Assembly: GCF_000332455.1 (NCBI RefSeq)
Contig: NZ_AOGY02000006.1
Coordinates: 8,254-72,253 of the forward strand
DNA: 64,000 nucleotides
Origin: Leptospira vanthielii serovar Holland str. Waz Holland = ATCC 700522
GTDB taxonomy: Bacteria; Spirochaetota; Leptospiria; Leptospirales; Leptospiraceae
Direction of reading: 5' to 3'
Shown piece after piece: positions 55,557-62,701 of the stretch. The notes under the pieces are model-generated. The model saw only the letters and a list, made by a program, of their open reading frames with translations. It did not search any database and was not told the DNA's origin. A program made the translations under genes and the position numbers. Every line of letters starts with the position of its first letter. Within the stretch, counting starts at the first letter, position 1.

Positions 55557-55875
55557 AGTGGTTTAGTCAAAGCGAAAACTTAGTTTCTTCGTTCCTTTTA
55601 GGAGCCGCTCCAATACTTTTAGAATCTTTCGCAATCAATCAAGACTTTATTAGTTTAGGGATTTGTGAATTTTTTTTGGCCGCCTCTCCAACGTTCGATG
55701 AATTGAAAATCCACTCAACCGAACAACTGCATTATACGCTCCGAACTGGTCATCCACCCACTATTTGCCGTTATATTAGCAATGAATCTGTCGATTTTTT
55801 CTTGCCAGGTTCCGAAATTTTTCACATTCTGACTTTTATGAAAATTGGCAAAAAAAGTATCCCTATCGGTATTTC

Positions 55876-56514
55876 TTGGTATTTCTTGTTTTTTTTAGTG
55901 CTTTGTTAGGTGCTTGTAAGAAGTCAACTGACGGAAATGACGATACCATTTTAACTCTTCTTCTGGTTCAGGCAACGGCCGCAACTCCGTGTTCCACCAG
56001 GTGTCATATATATCTATCTGATAAATACGGTGGTGCGCTCGGGAGTGGTGGAATCAAAGGACCGGATGCAATCTGTAATGGTGATATTAACCGCGTAAAA
56101 GGAAAAACCTATAAAGCTCTGATTTCTGTTCCCGGGTCTAGAGAAATCACTGGTAGTGCCACTGGCACACCGGCTTACACTGATTGGGTACTTAAGGCAA
56201 ATACCTTTTATTCCAATAGCACAGATCCTTCCAACACGACAGGTTCTACTACAAATGCCAACAGGATTTTTCGGGATTCTAATGTAACTATGCAAATGAA
56301 TTTTCCGCTAGGAACGAATGGAACCACTTTCTGGACTGGGATCACAATTACTGGTGGAAACTTTGCTAATGGAGACAATTGTACGAATTGGTCAACGATC
56401 GGTGCTGGGGTCAATGGTCAGGTTGGCGTTGTTGGTGCCAGTACAACGACACTGGTTGATGCAACTACAAATGTATGTAACGTATCAAATCGTGTTGTTT
56501 GTGTAGAACAGTAA
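55876..56514 (+). CDS. DUF1554 lipoprotein with frame-split signal peptide
   Basis: The mature 190-odd residues match the Leptospira DUF1554 family: CHIYLSDKYGGALGSGGIKG, ADAICN-like PDAICNGDINRVKGKTYKAL, TDWVLKANTFYSN, FWTGITITGG and the end NVCNVSNRVVCVEQ. In the open frame only a TTG (55876) is available, leaving a short leader before the lipobox LLGAC. In the +1 frame an ATG at 55838 encodes MKIGKKSIPIGISWYFLFF, a perfect signal peptide, which runs into a stop. The two frames meet in a run of eight T at 55889-55896; one more T would join them. It may be phase variable, a recent pseudogene, or an assembly error. Confidence 0.8.
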   Translation: MVFLVFFSALLGACKKSTDGNDDTILTLLLVQATAATPCSTRCHIYLSDKYGGALGSGGIKGPDAICNGDINRVKGKTYKALISVPGSREITGSATGTPAYTDWVLKANTFYSNSTDPSNTTGSTTNANRIFRDSNVTMQMNFPLGTNGTTFWTGITITGGNFANGDNCTNWSTIGAGVNGQVGVVGASTTTLVDATTNVCNVSNRVVCVEQ

Positions 56515-56528
56515 ATAGAAGTCAAAAA

Positions 56529-56551
56529 AATATTAAGTGGTATTTAATATT
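56529..56551 (+). terminator. Possible AT-rich hairpin after the DUF1554 gene
   Basis: AATATTAA / TTAATATT 8-bp dyad 14 bases after the stop, followed by ATTTCG. Weak. The rest of 56515-56708 shows nothing further. Confidence 0.35.
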
Positions 56552-56708
56552 ATTTCGAATTAATAGATGAACTGAGGCTAATTTTCGTAATGAGGTTGGT
56601 CTTAGTTTTTTGATTTTAATGAGAAGTGACCCGCGTTTCGTTCTCAAGTTAATATCTTTTCCGCTTTAAATTTTTACTTTGGCCTGATTATTAATTCCTG
56701 ATAGAATA

Positions 56709-57442
56709 TCATTTGGCAATACCTATAGGATTTGTGTTATCCTTTATGAATTTATCAAAATCAGAAATTGCTTCTCCCATATTTCTTTTTAACATTCCCG
56801 AATTTGCAAATGCAACGCACCATTTGCTTCTTAGAACCTCAGCCGAACTGGGGGAATTGATAGCATCGTCTATATTTGTCGCTGTGATTCGAGACGGTTC
56901 AATCGCACCTTGGTAAGCATCGGACTTTGCTATTTGTTCATAAAAACTTGGGTTTTTATGCTGCCACATAGCACCAAGTGCATCAATTTCTGCTTTGTTT
57001 TCTTTCAGTTTGTTTGCAAGCAAATCGTCTGCAGCTTTTTGCCGTTCCGCAGGAAAGTCCATATAACGGACAAATGCAGCGCCTGGAGAAGTTGGATTGT
57101 AATGGGGTTAAAGTTTACTATACGATCTGGAAGGGAACGCAATATATCTTTTGCTTCCTGCTTTCCTGCTGGGGAGTATAAATCTCGATCCTTGGTTGCC
57201 AGTAATGTTGTCGGTTCTAAATAAGGTTTATCGCTATTGTAGAAAACTCCTACCGTATCCTTACCGTAGGTATCTTTCTTAATATTCCCGGCAAGAACTT
57301 GTTCTTTGTAAAATTCTGCAAAGATTCGATTCACTTCTTCTGGACTTCGATTGGCTAGAATCCCAGCCTCCCAAGCCGAAATCACATTACAAAGTGCACT
57401 TTGAGTGTCGTTGGCAAATTGTTTAGCTGATTTGCCAACGTT
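56709..57442 (-). pseudogene. Frameshifted, 5'-truncated peptidase-type toxin module
   Basis: Two frames make one broken gene. The first (57442 to ~57090) begins directly after an in-frame TAA with no start codon. It reads ...SAKQFANDTQSALCNVISAW, then YGKDTVGVFYNSDKPYLEPT and DRIVNFNP. The second continues as YNPTSPGAAFVRYMDFPAER to a helical C-terminus ending at 56709. Joining needs a frameshift near 57095-57105. The first half closely matches the C39-like module at 58724-59395, including 50- and 55-bp identical DNA blocks; the C-terminal half is different. It reads as a displaced module that has lost its 5' end. Confidence 0.75.
57219..57423. repeat. Module-conserved segment, copy 1
   Basis: 57219-57268 (50 bp) and 57369-57423 (55 bp) are identical to 59010-59059 and 59160-59214. 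Both blocks are offset by exactly 1791 bases, and the 100 bases between them differ but keep the same length. Confidence 0.95.
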
Positions 57443-57457
57443 TTAATTGAAATCGAG

Positions 57458-57955
57458 CTACTCTTGTCCCGGTGGAAGGTTCTCCTCGAAGATTTTATTC
57501 GCTTCTCGGTAGCCTTCTATTTCTGCCTTTGCGTCTTCAATGGATTTTACGTCATCAGATCTGTAGCCGGAATTTAGGAATGATTTATCAGGATTCCCTA
57601 GTTCTTTATAAAATCGGATGAGAGTCATTATTTTCCCGCTTCCATTATGTTGTCTAAATATAAAATAAATTGGTTTGTCCAGTTTCAAGACTAGTTCCGA
57701 TCCATTAGCTAACTCCACTGGGAACTCTTTGGTAACATTGTGTTCAGCATCTATCATCCAAATTTTTCCGAATGAATGATCAAACTGAACATAGGTAAAA
57801 TTTTCTCCGTTCGGGAAACCATAATCTGAAAAATTTTTTAAAGTGATGTCCATGTAATAATAACCATCATACTTTATAAAATCGGATCCTGGTTTTTTTG
57901 TACATCCAAAGAAGTATGAATTTACAATGAAAATGAAGATAACGACTTTTTTCAT
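57458..57955 (-). CDS. Small lipoprotein, candidate immunity protein A
   Basis: A 165-residue lipoprotein with lipobox SYFFGC (Cys18). The mature protein is paralogous to the one at 58232: YYYMDITLKNFSDYGF aligns with FYYFVDRLENLHRYGF, and NSGYRSDDVKSIEDAKAE aligns with GGYGEEELTSLEACKAH. It lies 49 bases below a toxin-module fragment and 15 bases above another. Paired location, periplasmic targeting and rapid divergence fit an immunity protein for a cell-wall- or periplasm-acting toxin; that is inference. Confidence 0.75.
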   Translation of the reverse strand: MKKVVIFIFIVNSYFFGCTKKPGSDFIKYDGYYYMDITLKNFSDYGFPNGENFTYVQFDHSFGKIWMIDAEHNVTKEFPVELANGSELVLKLDKPIYFIFRQHNGSGKIMTLIRFYKELGNPDKSFLNSGYRSDDVKSIEDAKAEIEGYREANKIFEENLPPGQE

Positions 57956-58004
57956 TAGTCTAATACTCTTATACTTGTAATTTTACTTTTCTCAAGTGCT
58001 TCCA

Positions 58005-58202
58005 TTAATTAACCACCATTTCTCCACTCTTCTTTACTTGTATGATCTTGCATGATCCATTTGTATTTTGATATGCTAATATAAAGTGGTTTCCCTTTCC
58101 ATCAAGAGTTGCATCAGTATCAATTTCGATGACTGCCACTTTGTTAGGGCCTTTGTTCAGTTCAGAAGGCACAGCACTGCGCTCCATACCAAATAAAAGA
58201 AA
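58005..58202 (-). pseudogene. 3' fragment of a peptidase-type module
   Basis: The frame opens directly after a TGA at 58203-58205 and encodes 65 residues. KVAVIEIDTDATLDGKGNHF and ILAYQNTNGSCKII match RVAQIYLDYPGGKKGEHFVI and AYKNAQGDWII of the intact-looking module at 58724. Only the His-bearing C-terminal part of the peptidase remains, without the Cys part. It sits between two lipoprotein genes. Confidence 0.7.
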
Positions 58203-58231
58203 TCATCAGAAGACTTTCTTACTCAAAATTT

Positions 58232-58714
58232 TTACATCGGGCCTTGACAACCATCACACTGTTGGGCGTCTTCGATTTCTTTTCGAACTCTTTCTGCATG
58301 GGCTTTACATGCTTCGAGAGAAGTGAGTTCTTCTTCACCATACCCTCCAGTAAAACTAGAGTTAATATCTTCTTTATCCTTAAGAAAATCAATGACCTTA
58401 TCTTTTCTTCCTAGATACAGAAAAAACTTTTCATAGCCATCTATATAGAAAACACCATCTTTATAATGTTTGAATGTTAAAACTTTTTTCGGCTCCCATG
58501 TAGTAATGCCATACAAGGTTAAACTTGCGGTTTGAGTATCAAACTTTCCGTATTGGTACCGTTCTAAATCAGAAAATCCATATCTATGGAGGTTTTCTAG
58601 TCTATCAACAAAATAATAAAAGTGATTCTTATCTGCATATTTTTCATCGAGGGGAGTTCTCCCACATTTGATGAAAATACAAGTTAACAAAAACACATAA
58701 GCGATCTTTTTCAT
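58232..58714 (-). CDS. Small lipoprotein, candidate immunity protein B
   Basis: A 160-residue lipoprotein; lipobox CIFIKC (Cys17). It shares the FYYFVDRLENLHRYGF and GGYGEEELTSLEACKAHAER blocks with the lipoprotein at 57458; the one at 60070 shares only the C-terminal GY block. It starts nine bases after the C39-like module's stop on the same strand, the usual toxin-then-immunity order. It ends in a Cys-rich tail (QQCDGCQGPM). Confidence 0.75.
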   Translation of the reverse strand: MKKIAYVFLLTCIFIKCGRTPLDEKYADKNHFYYFVDRLENLHRYGFSDLERYQYGKFDTQTASLTLYGITTWEPKKVLTFKHYKDGVFYIDGYEKFFLYLGRKDKVIDFLKDKEDINSSFTGGYGEEELTSLEACKAHAERVRKEIEDAQQCDGCQGPM

Positions 58715-58723
58715 TTTTACTCC

Positions 58724-59395
58724 TTATTCCACTAATCTAATATCAGCAATTTGGCCAAATTTGATCGCATCAACTAGCTTTCCGCCATTCTTCCAGCTCG
58801 GTTTTCCATTCTCATTATGATCTTTGATAATCCAATCTCCCTGAGCATTTTTATAAGCAATCACAAAATGTTCTCCTTTTTTCCCACCCGGATAATCAAG
58901 ATAGATTTGAGCTACGCGACCAGAGGTTGTATTCAATTCCTGAATCGCACTTGCCTTTCCTGCATCCGTGGAGAAGTCGATGTTTTGAGACAATACTTTT
59001 GTCGGATCCAAATAAGGTTTATCGCTATTGTAGAAAACTCCTACCGTATCCTTACCGTAAGTATCTTTTTTGATATTCCCCGCAAGAACTTGCTCTGTGT
59101 AAAACTTTGCAAAATCTGGATTTACTTTGTCGTCACCACGATTGGCTAGTCTTCCTGCTTCCCAAGCCGAAATCACATTACAAAGTGCACTTTGAGTGTC
59201 GTTGGCAAATTGTTCGGCTGATTTGTACTCTTTTATATGCAGAAGCGCTTCCCTTGCAATCGCTTTTTTAGAGTCATCAGGCAGACCTGCGATTGCCGTT
59301 TCGATATTAATCCCTTGGAAATACTCATATGTTGATTTGACTGTTTGTGCAATGGGACCATTTTTCCCTTGGCTTAATTGGCCATTTTGGTTCAA
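58724..59395 (-). CDS. C39-like cysteine peptidase toxin module (start-less)
   Basis: 223 residues from a TTG at 59395, but the frame is open to 59548, directly after a TGA, with no ATG or GTG. Upstream residues (GPTNLNYIIYHKQLEDIQKQ, then a coiled coil) look like the middle of a larger protein. The catalytic layout is of peptidase C39/papain type: Cys72 in TQSALCNVISAWEAG, His176 in KKGEHFVIAYKN, Asp192 in WIIKDHNENG. It would act as the C-terminal toxin tip of a larger effector. Adjacent lipoprotein 58232 is its candidate immunity protein. The missing start suggests it is silent as it stands. Confidence 0.7.
   Translation of the reverse strand: MNQNGQLSQGKNGPIAQTVKSTYEYFQGINIETAIAGLPDDSKKAIAREALLHIKEYKSAEQFANDTQSALCNVISAWEAGRLANRGDDKVNPDFAKFYTEQVLAGNIKKDTYGKDTVGVFYNSDKPYLDPTKVLSQNIDFSTDAGKASAIQELNTTSGRVAQIYLDYPGGKKGEHFVIAYKNAQGDWIIKDHNENGKPSWKNGGKLVDAIKFGQIADIRLVE
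59010..59214. repeat. Module-conserved segment, copy 2
   Basis: Contains the second copies of the 50-bp (59010-59059) and 55-bp (59160-59214) identical blocks described at 57219-57423. They encode the YGKDTVGVFYNSDKPYL and ANDTQSALCNVISAWEAG segments. Confidence 0.95.
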
Positions 59396-59588
59396 TGCAT
59401 TTACCCGATTTTCTAGCTGTAAGCTATTCAGTTCGTTGATTCTGTCTGCATTTGCTGCTTTTTTTTCTTTCAGCTTTTGCTTTTGGATATCTTCCAGTTG
59501 CTTGTGGTAAATTATATAATTTAAGTTAGTTGGTCCTTTAGTTCCGAATCAATTTTTAATTTGAATAACGACATATAATTCCTTTTTC

Positions 59589-60047
59589 TTAATTTTTATC
59601 TTCTTCAACTTTGATTCTGTCTGAAAAACTATAATAGACTCGATGGGAGAAAAAATCCTCCGAGCTATCTATTAACCAAAAAGATTCAATTCCAATTTTG
59701 AGTAGGTTTTTAAAAAGTGAAGAATTTCTGAAGATCCCTATATCGAAATCAGAAATTAATATATGCTTTTCATTATGAGATATCTTGGCACACCAAAGCC
59801 CTGCCTCCTTGTATGTCCTATTTCCAATATATATAAATTGTGTTTCTTTGAATTTTTAAATATAACCCAAATGAAAGTTGAGAATTCCTTCTCTACTTGA
59901 TGATAAAATTGCATATCGTTCAAGGTTAGTCATTTTGGAGCGAACTTCATATTTCTTTTTCCACTCTCCTGCTTTTTCTTTGGCTACTTTTACAACGCCC
60001 CTATGGACTATTTTCGTCGGGCATAACATTGTCATCAGCGAATTCAA
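59589..60047 (-). pseudogene. Degenerate small gene, possible former immunity gene
   Basis: One frame (60047-59856) reads VKVAKEKAGEWKKKYEVRSK and ...NFHLGYI then stops. A second frame continues KIQRNTQFIYIGNRTYKEAG, HILISDFDIGIFRNSSLFKN and FFSHRVYYSFSDRI to a TAA at 59589-59591. A single shift near 59860 would join them. No signal peptide remains. It sits where an extra immunity-type gene would be expected. Confidence 0.5.
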
Positions 60048-60069
60048 GCTACTAACATTAAACTGAATC

Positions 60070-60792
60070 CTAATTCTCTTTTAAGTATTCCAAATATTTT
60101 TTGTCAAAAATGGCAATTTCATCTTCACTATAACCACAGTCTTTTAAAGATGGAGCATCTTTATCTTCTCTATAGAGTCTATAGGCTTCGATTGTGTCTT
60201 TCGCAAATTCCGGAGAACCAATCTTGTGCTTACTGAAAAGTAATGGCATTGAATGCACTCGTCCATATGTCATAAATAATCTATCTGATTTTGACATTAT
60301 AATAAGATACTCATCTTCTAGATCACTAGTTTGACCTTCCCAATAGAATCTTATTTTGCAATCTCTAAACACTGGATTGAAAACTCGGCAGTTAATAGAC
60401 CTAATCTTATTTGCACCTGTAAGCTCACCAATCTTCAAGTATACTTTGTTAGGGACCGTTTCAAATTCTATCGAAAGAGAGGTATTATATTCCCCAGTTA
60501 GAGAGTTTGTATCGAGGAAAAAGTATCTCATATCAAATAAGGCAAAGTAAGCCTTATCATTTATTTTTTTAACAAAATTGTCTAAAAATTCTTTTGAAGA
60601 AATTGATGGGTATTGTTCGTAATCAATTTTAAAGACATCATTGGGAGAATAAAAAATTGAGTTAGAATTATATTCTTGTTTCTGACTATCATCAATCGCA
60701 TTCCGATTGATCTCTTCTGTCTTCTTACTGCAATTAATATAGATTGAGAAATAAATAAGTAATAAATAGTAAAATTTATTTAGCATGTGCAA
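60070..60792 (-). CDS. Lipoprotein, candidate immunity protein for the M23 module
   Basis: A 240-residue lipoprotein with signal peptide YYLLLIYFSIYINC (lipobox YINC). The C-terminal CGYSEDEIAIFDKKYLEY matches the GYxxDE motif of the other two lipoproteins, although the rest has diverged. Its ATG (60792, or 60786) lies inside the M23 gene, overlapping by 17 bases, so the two are tightly coupled. The outer- or inner-membrane-anchored position suits protection against a peptidoglycan hydrolase; that is inference. Confidence 0.78.
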   Translation of the reverse strand: MHMLNKFYYLLLIYFSIYINCSKKTEEINRNAIDDSQKQEYNSNSIFYSPNDVFKIDYEQYPSISSKEFLDNFVKKINDKAYFALFDMRYFFLDTNSLTGEYNTSLSIEFETVPNKVYLKIGELTGANKIRSINCRVFNPVFRDCKIRFYWEGQTSDLEDEYLIIMSKSDRLFMTYGRVHSMPLLFSKHKIGSPEFAKDTIEAYRLYREDKDAPSLKDCGYSEDEIAIFDKKYLEYLKEN

Positions 60793-61597
60793 CTCCCAAC
60801 TTTTCCAGTTCTATTAGATCTTCTTTTGTAGGTATAAGTATTTTCCATTCATTCGTGACCGGATCTCTCTTCAATATTTCCGCGTGAACATGTTCTCCTG
60901 AAAAACCTGCAGACTTTCCAGAATTTCCACTTAATGAAATCGCTTGACCTGCTTTTACTGGATCACCTACCGAGACCAGAACAGCACTATTATGTGAAAT
61001 TGCATATCCATAATCACTATTCCCAATTTTTACCTCAACGCGCAGACCATATGGATTTGAAGGATCAAAAGGAGTACTCTGCGTTATAGGTTTATTATCT
61101 TTATCAAGACCAGTAATTCGCAGAACGGAACCATCAGCAGGCGTAGCCATTGGAGTTCCAAGTTTGGACGAGGTATCGAATCCTGAATGAAAACGCTTCT
61201 CATGACTAACAGGATCAGTTCTATACCCGAGTTCACTTGTGACTGTAGCATTCGGATCTCCAGGCATATTGACTGTATAATCGCCAAAGTCATGTGTTCG
61301 AGTATAACCTTGACCCGGCAATAGATTTTTAAAACTAGTAGGTAGTTCAACAGTTTTATCAATGCGAACAGTGGAAAATTCATCACCTAAATTGATTTTT
61401 CCTACTCTAACTAAATAGTCAGATGCTGCTGCACGCATTCTTTGAGGTTGCGAGGAATCCAATAGATTAATCAATGCATTTCTGATTCCAGGTTTACTAA
61501 TATCGACCTTTTGTCCGTTGATTCCAAGCTCTCCAATTTTGACAATCATCATGTTTATCTCTGTATTTCGCTGAATCTTCATAAAATCCTCTTTCAT
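60776..61597 (-). CDS. M23 metallopeptidase effector module
   Basis: 273 residues from an ATG at 61597; the same frame is open to 61693 after a TGA (...GHPTYCPSSEIAKIVKDDHR). Residues ~100-260 are an M23 LytM-type domain: zinc ligands His137 and Asp141 in FHSGFD, catalytic His202 in AISHNSA, and HVH at 236-238 in SGEHVHAEI. All active-site residues are present. M23 enzymes cut peptide cross-links in peptidoglycan. There is no signal peptide, consistent with a domain carved from the C-terminus of a larger exported effector. It overlaps a lipoprotein gene by 17 bases. Confidence 0.8.
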   Translation of the reverse strand: MKEDFMKIQRNTEINMMIVKIGELGINGQKVDISKPGIRNALINLLDSSQPQRMRAAASDYLVRVGKINLGDEFSTVRIDKTVELPTSFKNLLPGQGYTRTHDFGDYTVNMPGDPNATVTSELGYRTDPVSHEKRFHSGFDTSSKLGTPMATPADGSVLRITGLDKDNKPITQSTPFDPSNPYGLRVEVKIGNSDYGYAISHNSAVLVSVGDPVKAGQAISLSGNSGKSAGFSGEHVHAEILKRDPVTNEWKILIPTKEDLIELEKLGVAHAK

Positions 61598-61693
61598 TTT
61601 ATAAAGATTTTTAGACTCTTCTGCAAGGTTTCTATGATCGTCTTTTACTATTTTAGCAATTTCTGAACTTGGACAATAAGTAGGATGACCTCG

Positions 61694-61825
61694 TCAAGTG
61701 CTTTTGCGTAAGTTTGTTCGTAATGTTTTCAACTCTTTACCCAACTTGGTTGCATTTTCTTTAAGCGCCTCAGCATCTGGCGTTTGCTTAATAAGCGCAA
61801 GCGAACTTTTTTCGAGGGCTAACAT
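61694..61825 (-). pseudogene. Coiled-coil fragment in frame with the M23 module
   Basis: A 43-codon frame (starting MLALEKSSLALIKQTPDAEA) ends at a TGA and is in the same frame as the M23 module that follows. Heptad-like Leu/Lys/Glu content resembles the linker of the C39-like module. It likely is the remaining upstream part of the same parental effector, cut off by one in-frame TGA. Confidence 0.5.
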
Positions 61826-61984
61826 TTACAACCGATTTCTAATTTCCAAAATTCTTTCGACAGCCCTCTTACGAAGAATATCTTTTTTGTATTGTTGAAG
61901 ATCAACCACGTCGTGCAAAAAAAGAAAAATTTCATCAACCGAAGATATCATATCATCAAAAAGAACAATTACATCACGCGGCAT
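61826..61984 (-). pseudogene. Truncated HepT-type (DUF86) HEPN toxin
   Basis: Starts at an ATG (61984) overlapping mntA by 11 bases and stops after 52 codons: MPRDVIVLFDDMISSVDEIF, then LHDVVDLQQYKKDILRKRAV and LEIRNRL. This matches the first half of DUF86/HepT (usually 110-140 residues), where the normal continuation carries the RX4HXY RNase and modification site. That site is absent, so this copy should be inactive. The stop TAA is followed at once by the ATG of the coiled-coil fragment in the same frame. Confidence 0.7.
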
Positions 61985-62276
61985 AAATCGTTTCGCTTAA
62001 AATTTGATCCTTGATCCTGATTTTAATCGTTTCTTTAATCACCAAGTCGATCTTCCTATTAAACGTATCTTCTAAATAGATTTTTAAGCCCATATAATTA
62101 CGAAAGTTTTTCTGATCGGGGAGAAATTCCACTAGTATGTCTATGTCACTTTCTGAATTAGATTCGTTTCTAGCGAACGATCCAAATAAACCAATATGTA
62201 ATACTCCAAACTGTTTTAGAGAATCTATATTGGTTGTTAGTTGAGAAAGTATTTGGCTTTTAGATAAAGATGACAT
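61974..62276 (-). CDS. MntA-type minimal nucleotidyltransferase antitoxin
   Basis: A 100-residue MNT protein. Motif GSFARNESNSESDIDILVEF has the GSX10DXD signature with both metal aspartates. MntA antitoxins inactivate HepT by adding AMPs to its tyrosine; the partner downstream is truncated, so this copy is an orphan. AAGGA precedes the ATG. Confidence 0.88.
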   Translation of the reverse strand: MSSLSKSQILSQLTTNIDSLKQFGVLHIGLFGSFARNESNSESDIDILVEFLPDQKNFRNYMGLKIYLEDTFNRKIDLVIKETIKIRIKDQILSETIYAA

Positions 62277-62500
62277 TCCAGCTTCCTTGTCTATATTTTA
62301 GATAGTGCGATCAACCTTGTCAAGTCAACTAACTTGGATTGGTGATACCAAAAATAAGTGATGAGAGAATGTTTCCTTAAAACAGAATGGATGGGAGTAA
62401 GTAAGAACTGTGGTTCACCGTTGAGTTTTTTTAGATATATAGCGAATCCTTCTAGAATCCCTTTGGCGATTCGATAAACATTTTATTCTGAAACTAAGTT
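62277..62500. other. Intergenic, nothing recognised
   Basis: AT-rich spacer between mntA and the palindromic element. No supported gene; frames through it show no family or ribosome-binding site. Confidence 0.4.
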
Positions 62501-62657
62501 GCGGAGGGACTTGACCTCTCCGCTGCAAACACTTCGTGTGTTTGCTACGCTTCGAGGCACGGCTCCCTTCGTCGCATGCCATCCGGGCATGCTCAATGTT
62601 ATGATTGCTCCCTATGGGTCGCAACCATAACAGGCTCAGGGAACTGTTCAAGTCCCT
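62501..62657. repeat. Nested palindromic element
   Basis: Outer arms AGGGACTTGA (62505-62514) and TCAAGTCCCT (62648-62657) enclose three perfect or near-perfect hairpins: GCAAACAC/GTGTTTGC (62525-62545), GCATGCC/GGCATGC (62574-62592) and TGTTATG-TTGC/GCAA-CATAACA (62597-62632). GC-rich against its surroundings. The left end (62501-62514) is identical to bases 63908-63921 inside tRNA-Leu. Confidence 0.75.
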
Positions 62658-62701
62658 TAGGCTTTGTTGTCATTTGAATGTTTGGATTGTTTTAAGAAAA
62701 C

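Noticed and set aside
55676..55909. 78-codon frame in front of the DUF1554 gene
   Set aside because: Starts at TTG without support; only its last part, the signal peptide from 55838, is meaningful and is described as a split leader.
62415..62651. Minus-strand frame through the palindromic element
   Set aside because: It reads across hairpins, has a random Arg/Cys-rich composition and no ribosome-binding site.
62501..62657. CRISPR array or integron attC site
   Set aside because: The hairpins differ in sequence and there are no regularly spaced identical repeats, so it is not CRISPR. The attC core RYYYAAC/GTTRRRY pair was not found.
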